Under the pieces are notes generated by a model. It searched no databases, was not told where the DNA came from, and was given only the letters and a program-made list of their open reading frames with translations. The position numbers and the translations under genes are program-made. DNA of 64,000 nucleotides, from NCBI GenBank assembly GCA_946807835.1, contig OX327693.1:7209501-7273500 (forward strand), given 5' to 3'. Shown here piece by piece: positions 59,876 to 64,000 of this stretch (its first letter is position 1; each line of letters opens with the position of its first letter). The DNA is from Ailanthus altissimus (taxonomy: Eukaryota; Streptophyta; Magnoliopsida; Sapindales; Simaroubaceae).

Positions 59876-60410
59876 TATTATCATTGGTATTATTTATTTT
59901 CTATATATTCAATACAACAAGTTGAACAACTACTAGCTACCATATCTTCACCCTTCAAACGACAATGTGTGTAGGTGCACTACCACATTCATCCACTAGA
60001 TCGCCAACCGATAATCACAATAACGGTGATAGTGTATCTCCACTCGTTGCTATTTGGCAGGGGAGATATAGTGGCCGCTTTGATCAACTCCATAGCAATT
60101 TTGATTCATTTCAATATGAATAATAATTCAAGTGATTTAAATGTTTAGAATATAACAAGGCCACTTTTTTTTTTTTCCGATTTTGATCATTCTCTAATCC
60201 TCTATTTAAAAAAAATTACACCATTGTGTATATCTCAAAATTTGCAGTCCGATAATGTAATTGAGTCCATCTACCACCAATCACTAACGGCGGCCACCGA
60301 TAGTTGATGGTTACTATATTCTTCTTTTATTATTTATTTTTTAATTTAATTCATTTTTCATACTATTGTATTTAATATATAGATAGTAAATAATTTAGTG
60401 TCAACAAAAT

Positions 60411-61383
60411 ACTTGTAGTCTAATGATTAAGGTGTTTGACTTTGTTGAAAAATTGGTGATTCAACAATTTTGGTTGGACAAGAATTGAGATGAATACAAA
60501 AATAGAGAGTCAGAAGAAATCTAAAACGTGTAGGACACGTATAGAGAAGTCTAAGACGTGTGAGACACGAAGAGTGAAGCGAAACGGGACTTGAAGATGC
60601 GAAAGAAGTGAAGAAACGCGGGAGGTGCCACCAGGGCTGAGCATTGTGGTGCCCATGGCTGAGCACCGCACGCGACATGGTCAGCGCTGTGGCGTCCAAG
60701 GATGAGCGTTGCGGCGCCAGACGCAACAGGGAGTCTGTTTTTTATAAACCCTTCTAAACACAAGAGAAAGACAAGCATCTAAGGTTTCAAGATGTAACCA
60801 TAAGAGATAATAGAGGAGCTAGGTAGGTACTAAGTGCATGGTGCACTAGGGTGTAATCTTTGAGGAGTGTTTTATTTTGGTTCTTAAGTGAACAAAAGAA
60901 ACACCATAAATCTTTTTGGCTTAGATGCTCGGGCTATTCTTGTATTCATTATAAAAATCTCTTATGAGGAGATGCTAAGAGGTCTTAGAGAGTCATAGTG
61001 ATCAAGGGTAGATACTTAGAGGTCTCTATGGCAGATACTAAAGGGTCTTGTGGGGTCATTGATGATGTAAGGAGATACTTAATGATCTATATCAATAATA
61101 AGAAGCTGGATCATGGATCCTTCGTAAATGTAGGCAATTTTGGGACGAACCACGTATATCTTGTGTCTTGTTGATTGGTTTATTTTCTTTATCTTTATTG
61201 GTGTGTTGATCTTATATGTGTTCTTACTTATGGTGTGAGTTATGGTTTTTCGCTGCGCATAGAATAAAAGGGGTATCAAGGTTGTGGCTTAGCTGATGTC
61301 ATATTGTGTCAAATTGAAGAGTATGGCTTTATATCTGCAACAGACTTCTAATTAAAGGTCTTAAGTTTGAGTCCTATTAGGTG
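60411..61383 (+). other. tRNA-like relic, third, split by solo LTR SL-2
   Basis: Left piece 60411-60442 (GTCTAATGATTAAGGTG) and right piece 61343-61383 (CTAATTAAAGGTC, AAGTTTGAGTCC) join into a tRNA-Arg-like outline with A- and B-box motifs. SL-2 inserted at the anticodon-loop position. Confidence 0.5.
60443..61342. mobile_element. Solo LTR SL-2, 900 bp
   Basis: Starts TGTTGAAAAATTGG, ends TGCAACA, and is flanked by perfect 5-bp repeats GACTT (60438-60442 and 61343-61347). The first 300 bp match SL-1 closely, including the GC-rich patch (60630-60730). The frames at 60427-60778 are by-products. Confidence 0.9.
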
Positions 61384-61404
61384 TTTATTTTTATCCTTCA
61401 TTTT

Positions 61405-61640
61405 CAACCTAAGAGTATAATAATACTTTTAACTTTAAATATTGAGGAATAGTACTTTCTAGCTTCATTTTAAATATATGGGCATAGCAATACTTTCTAC
61501 TTTAAATATTGGGGTATAACAATACTTTTTACTTTAAATATGGAGGCATTATAGTACTTTCTACTTTAAATATAAGGGCATAACGGTATTTTTTATTTTA
61601 AATATATGATCATAGGAATACTTTTTATAATTTATCCCAC
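61405..61640. repeat. Minisatellite of about 38-42 bp units
   Basis: Five to six degenerate units built on GGCATAACAATACTTTCTAC followed by TTTAAATAT. Units differ by several bases. Confidence 0.8.
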
Positions 61641-62244
61641 TTGACTATTAAAAGACAATTTTACCTTTTTTACTATTAAAAGAGACAAATTTTGTCGCCT
61701 AATAGGAGTCTGCATAGCCTTTTTGAAAACTTGGTGGTTTGCACAAAATTTCGCCAAACCTTAAAGGTTAGTATGTCTTTTTTCTTTAATTTATCTTTAA
61801 AACTTGAATATTAAATATACATGTAAAATTTTGTATAAATATTTCTACATATATGCAATAATATATTATATACTTTATATTATATATATATTGCATTGAT
61901 ATTTTTTTTTATAAGTAAAGAATTGATATAAATGCTAAATCCAGCAGGTATTACAAAGAGACTAATCAAAAGGAGAAAATTAAGACATTACATCTCCTAG
62001 AAGTCTAAATACATTTACCAACTAGCTATAATGCGATCTATCCCTTGGCCATTGACAACACTTATACATTAAATTCAGACAACATCCTTAATATTTTGAT
62101 AGACCTCGCTAATAGATGAAGTTTTTTGTTAGAAGACAACCAGATTTCGCTCTCTCCAAATAAAATAGATTGTAGCACAGAACGATACTCTTCTGATCTT
62201 GCTGATAATGAATTTGCCTTTAGATTTTCTACAAAGGAAGGAGA

Positions 62245-62972
62245 CTACTCATTGCCAACTATTCGGGCATTGGTTGAATTGACACGCCCTGAGTATTTTG
62301 TGTCATATTTCACTACAAAAGCTGCATTGGAAAAATAAGTATGGAATTGTCTCCCTGTTACTACCACAAAGGGGGCAATCATCTGATGGAATAGTTTTCT
62401 ATTTTTGAGTCTCTCATTGGTAGATAATCTGTTCTTCAAAGCCAACCAAGTGATGAAGCTGTGTTTAGGAATATGTTGCGTTCCCCATATCAGTTTATAC
62501 CATCCCACCTTAGCTTTATTATTCTTGAGACACCTCCAAGTACTCGCAATAGAAAACTTTGTATTGGAGCTTGCAGTCCATGAAATTTTATCCTCTTTCT
62601 CAGAAATTGAAAAATTTATGTGGAGATAATCCCATACTTGAGCAGTGTACTCGTCCAAAGGATCAGGGAAGTTCTAATGACCATGTTGCCATAGAGCATT
62701 AACCTTAGCATCCCGTGGAATATCTGCATAAAAAATGTCAATGTAGGAGAATTTATTAACTATTGATTCCCCCCCAGCCATGGATCCCACCAAAAATAGA
62801 AGGACTTGGCGTTACCCAAATCATATGAGAATAAATATTTTATCTGACTTCTCAATCCAAGGATTTTTCTCCATGTCCAACTACAATCCATTGGCTTTGT
62901 GATACCCCAAAAACTTAGCCTCCGTAGTTTGTTATCAGTTACCCATTTTGTCCATAAGGAGGATTTCACCAC
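62245..62972 (-). pseudogene. LINE-3 post-RT and zinc-binding region
   Basis: Frames 62760-62972 (FYFWWDPWLGG) and 62245-62658 (DKISWTASSNTKFSIASTWR, WYKLIWGTQHIPKHSFITWL and ALKNRLSTNERL) match the C-terminal zf-RVT region of plant LINEs. A frame change after about 62380 removes the Cys/His pattern from the open frame. The segment between, 62659-62759, is frame-broken. Confidence 0.88.
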
Positions 62973-62979
62973 AACCAGT

Positions 62980-64000
62980 TCCCAAATATGGTTTGTAACT
63001 ATTGATACATTCCATAAGCTTATAGATTTAATGCCAAGTTCTTCTTATTTTTTACCTTTGCATACCTTATTCCATCCTACTAATCCTCTCTTCCCTTGTT
63101 GGTTGGTTCTATGCCATAAGAAGTTACGGCATTTACTTTCGATTTCTTTGGTGACTAACTTAGACAGGGTGAACATAGAACACTAGTAGACATGCATACT
63201 CATTATGACGGATTTTATTAATTACAGCAGTCCCATATAACTCAAATATTTCACAGTCCAGCTTGAGATTCTAGCGGTTATCCTATTGATAAGCTCTTGA
63301 CAGTGGTCTTTCTTCAATCCCCCTGAGATTAGGGGAATACCTAAGTATTTGATAGCCAGAACACCTTGTTGGAATTGAGTTATCTACAGAATTATCTCTT
63401 TGGTAGGCTGAGGAACATTTCCAAAGAAGATGAAGCTCTTACTCGCATTAAGGTATAATCCTGAAACCATTGAAAATTCATCAAGCGCTTGCTTAAAATG
63501 GCCCACTGACCTGTCATTGCCATGAGAGAACAAGAATAAGTTATTTGCAAACATCAGGTGATTTAGCTTCAGTCTCTTACACCCCCTGTAATATATAAAC
63601 TAGTTATGAGGAATACAGCTTAGGCTCCTACTAAGGTATTACATAGCCAATATAAAAAGCAAATGGGACATAGGATCCCTCTGCCTCAAGCCTTTCTTCC
63701 CCAAGAAAAAACCCTATAATCTTCCATTTACTACAACTGAGTACATGCTTGTTCTGACGCACTTCATGATAATATTGATAAAGTGAAAAGGAAAGTTAAG
63801 CCTCATTAATACCTCTTCTAGGAAATCCTAGGAGACCGAATCATAAGCATTGTGAAGATCTATCTTAAGTGCACATCTTGGGTTACCACTGTCACGATCA
63901 TAACCCCTCACAAGTTCATGTGCTAGTAAACCATTATCGGTTATCTTCTTATTATGAATAAAAGCTGATTGACTAGGGTTGATTAAACAGCTCACCACAT
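62980..64000 (-). pseudogene. LINE-3 reverse transcriptase
   Basis: Minus-strand reading gives INPSQSAFIHNKKITDNGLL, CALKIDLHNAYDSVS, MRLNFPFHFINIIMKCV, GLRQRDPMSHLLFI and MFANNLFLFSHGN near 63530-63560. It continues through IKYLGIPLISGGLKKDH and LSYMG. The catalytic box, normally F/YADD, reads FANN: both Asp are Asn. With the stops this RT cannot be active. Confidence 0.88.

Larger units (their letters stand above)
61902..64000 (-). mobile_element. LINE-3: L1-like element, 5' part outside window
   Basis: The minus strand shows, from the right edge, the reverse transcriptase, the post-RT region and the zinc-binding region, then a 3' untranslated part ending in a poly(A) (T-run at 61902-61911). 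Several stops show it is dead. The 5' part, with the endonuclease, is beyond base 64000. Confidence 0.9.

Noticed and set aside
1..64000. CRISPR arrays, rRNA genes, bacterial operons
   Set aside because: No regularly spaced repeats with unique spacers, no rRNA-like blocks and no bacterial-type gene packing were seen.

Overview
The window looks like AT-rich, repeat-dense nuclear DNA of a flowering plant, most likely a eudicot. This rests on the density of Ty1/copia and Ty3/gypsy LTR retrotransposons, L1-like LINEs, Mutator-like elements (MULEs), solo LTRs and foldback MITEs, and on small plant genes with GT-AG introns. I cannot name the species. No bacterial operons, CRISPR arrays, rRNA genes or intact tRNA genes are visible.

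Only two loci look like intact host genes: a pair of minus-strand RNase T2 (S-like RNase) paralogues about 20 kb apart, copy A (23768-25446) and copy B (43610-45097). Each has four exons of identical length (96, 153, 196 and 224 nt), a signal peptide and a 222-residue open product. Both lack every catalytic histidine of the T2 family: the CAS I His is Gly or Thr, and the CAS II positions are Arg and Tyr. The cysteine framework is kept. Both are therefore predicted to be non-catalytic T2-fold secreted proteins. Sequence around them is also duplicated (about 23.6-29.0 kb against 43.4-50.7 kb). Pieces of their upstream region recur at several places, one of them inverted.

Layout: 1-3596, minus-strand copia element running off the left edge. 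3841-5080, LINE RT relic (+) and gypsy gag relic (-). 6740-12108, full-length but dead copia element (-). 13366-14023, unrecognised open frames. 14590-23576, an L1-like LINE (+) split by a 5.2-kb copia element (15505-20725) and carrying an internal inverted segment (about 22065-22505). 23768-25446, RNase T2 copy A. 29095-33450, truncated copia element (-). 33747-41052, a probable MULE carrying a ULP-like (DUF1985 plus Ulp1 C48) gene (+) convergent with a truncated mudrA-type transposase (-). 41063-42048, a small MULE with a 9-bp target duplication. 43610-45097, RNase T2 copy B with foldback elements in and beside it. 46529-48980, foldback MITEs and an AT-rich degenerate tandem array. 50744-56406, a gypsy-type LTR element with only gag recognisable, itself hit by a solo LTR (52169-53047). 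57420-58300, a probable gypsy LTR piece. 59458-61640, tRNA-like relics, a second solo LTR of the same family (60443-61342) and a minisatellite. 61902-64000, L1-like LINE (-) running off the right edge.

Nesting gives a partial history: the LINE preceded the copia element inside it, the gypsy-type element preceded the solo LTR inside it, and the tRNA-like relic preceded the solo LTR that splits it. Almost every transposon frame carries stops, frameshifts or lost catalytic residues, so the window is mainly a graveyard around the duplicated RNase T2-like genes. All domain calls come from reading the sequence; no database search was run.
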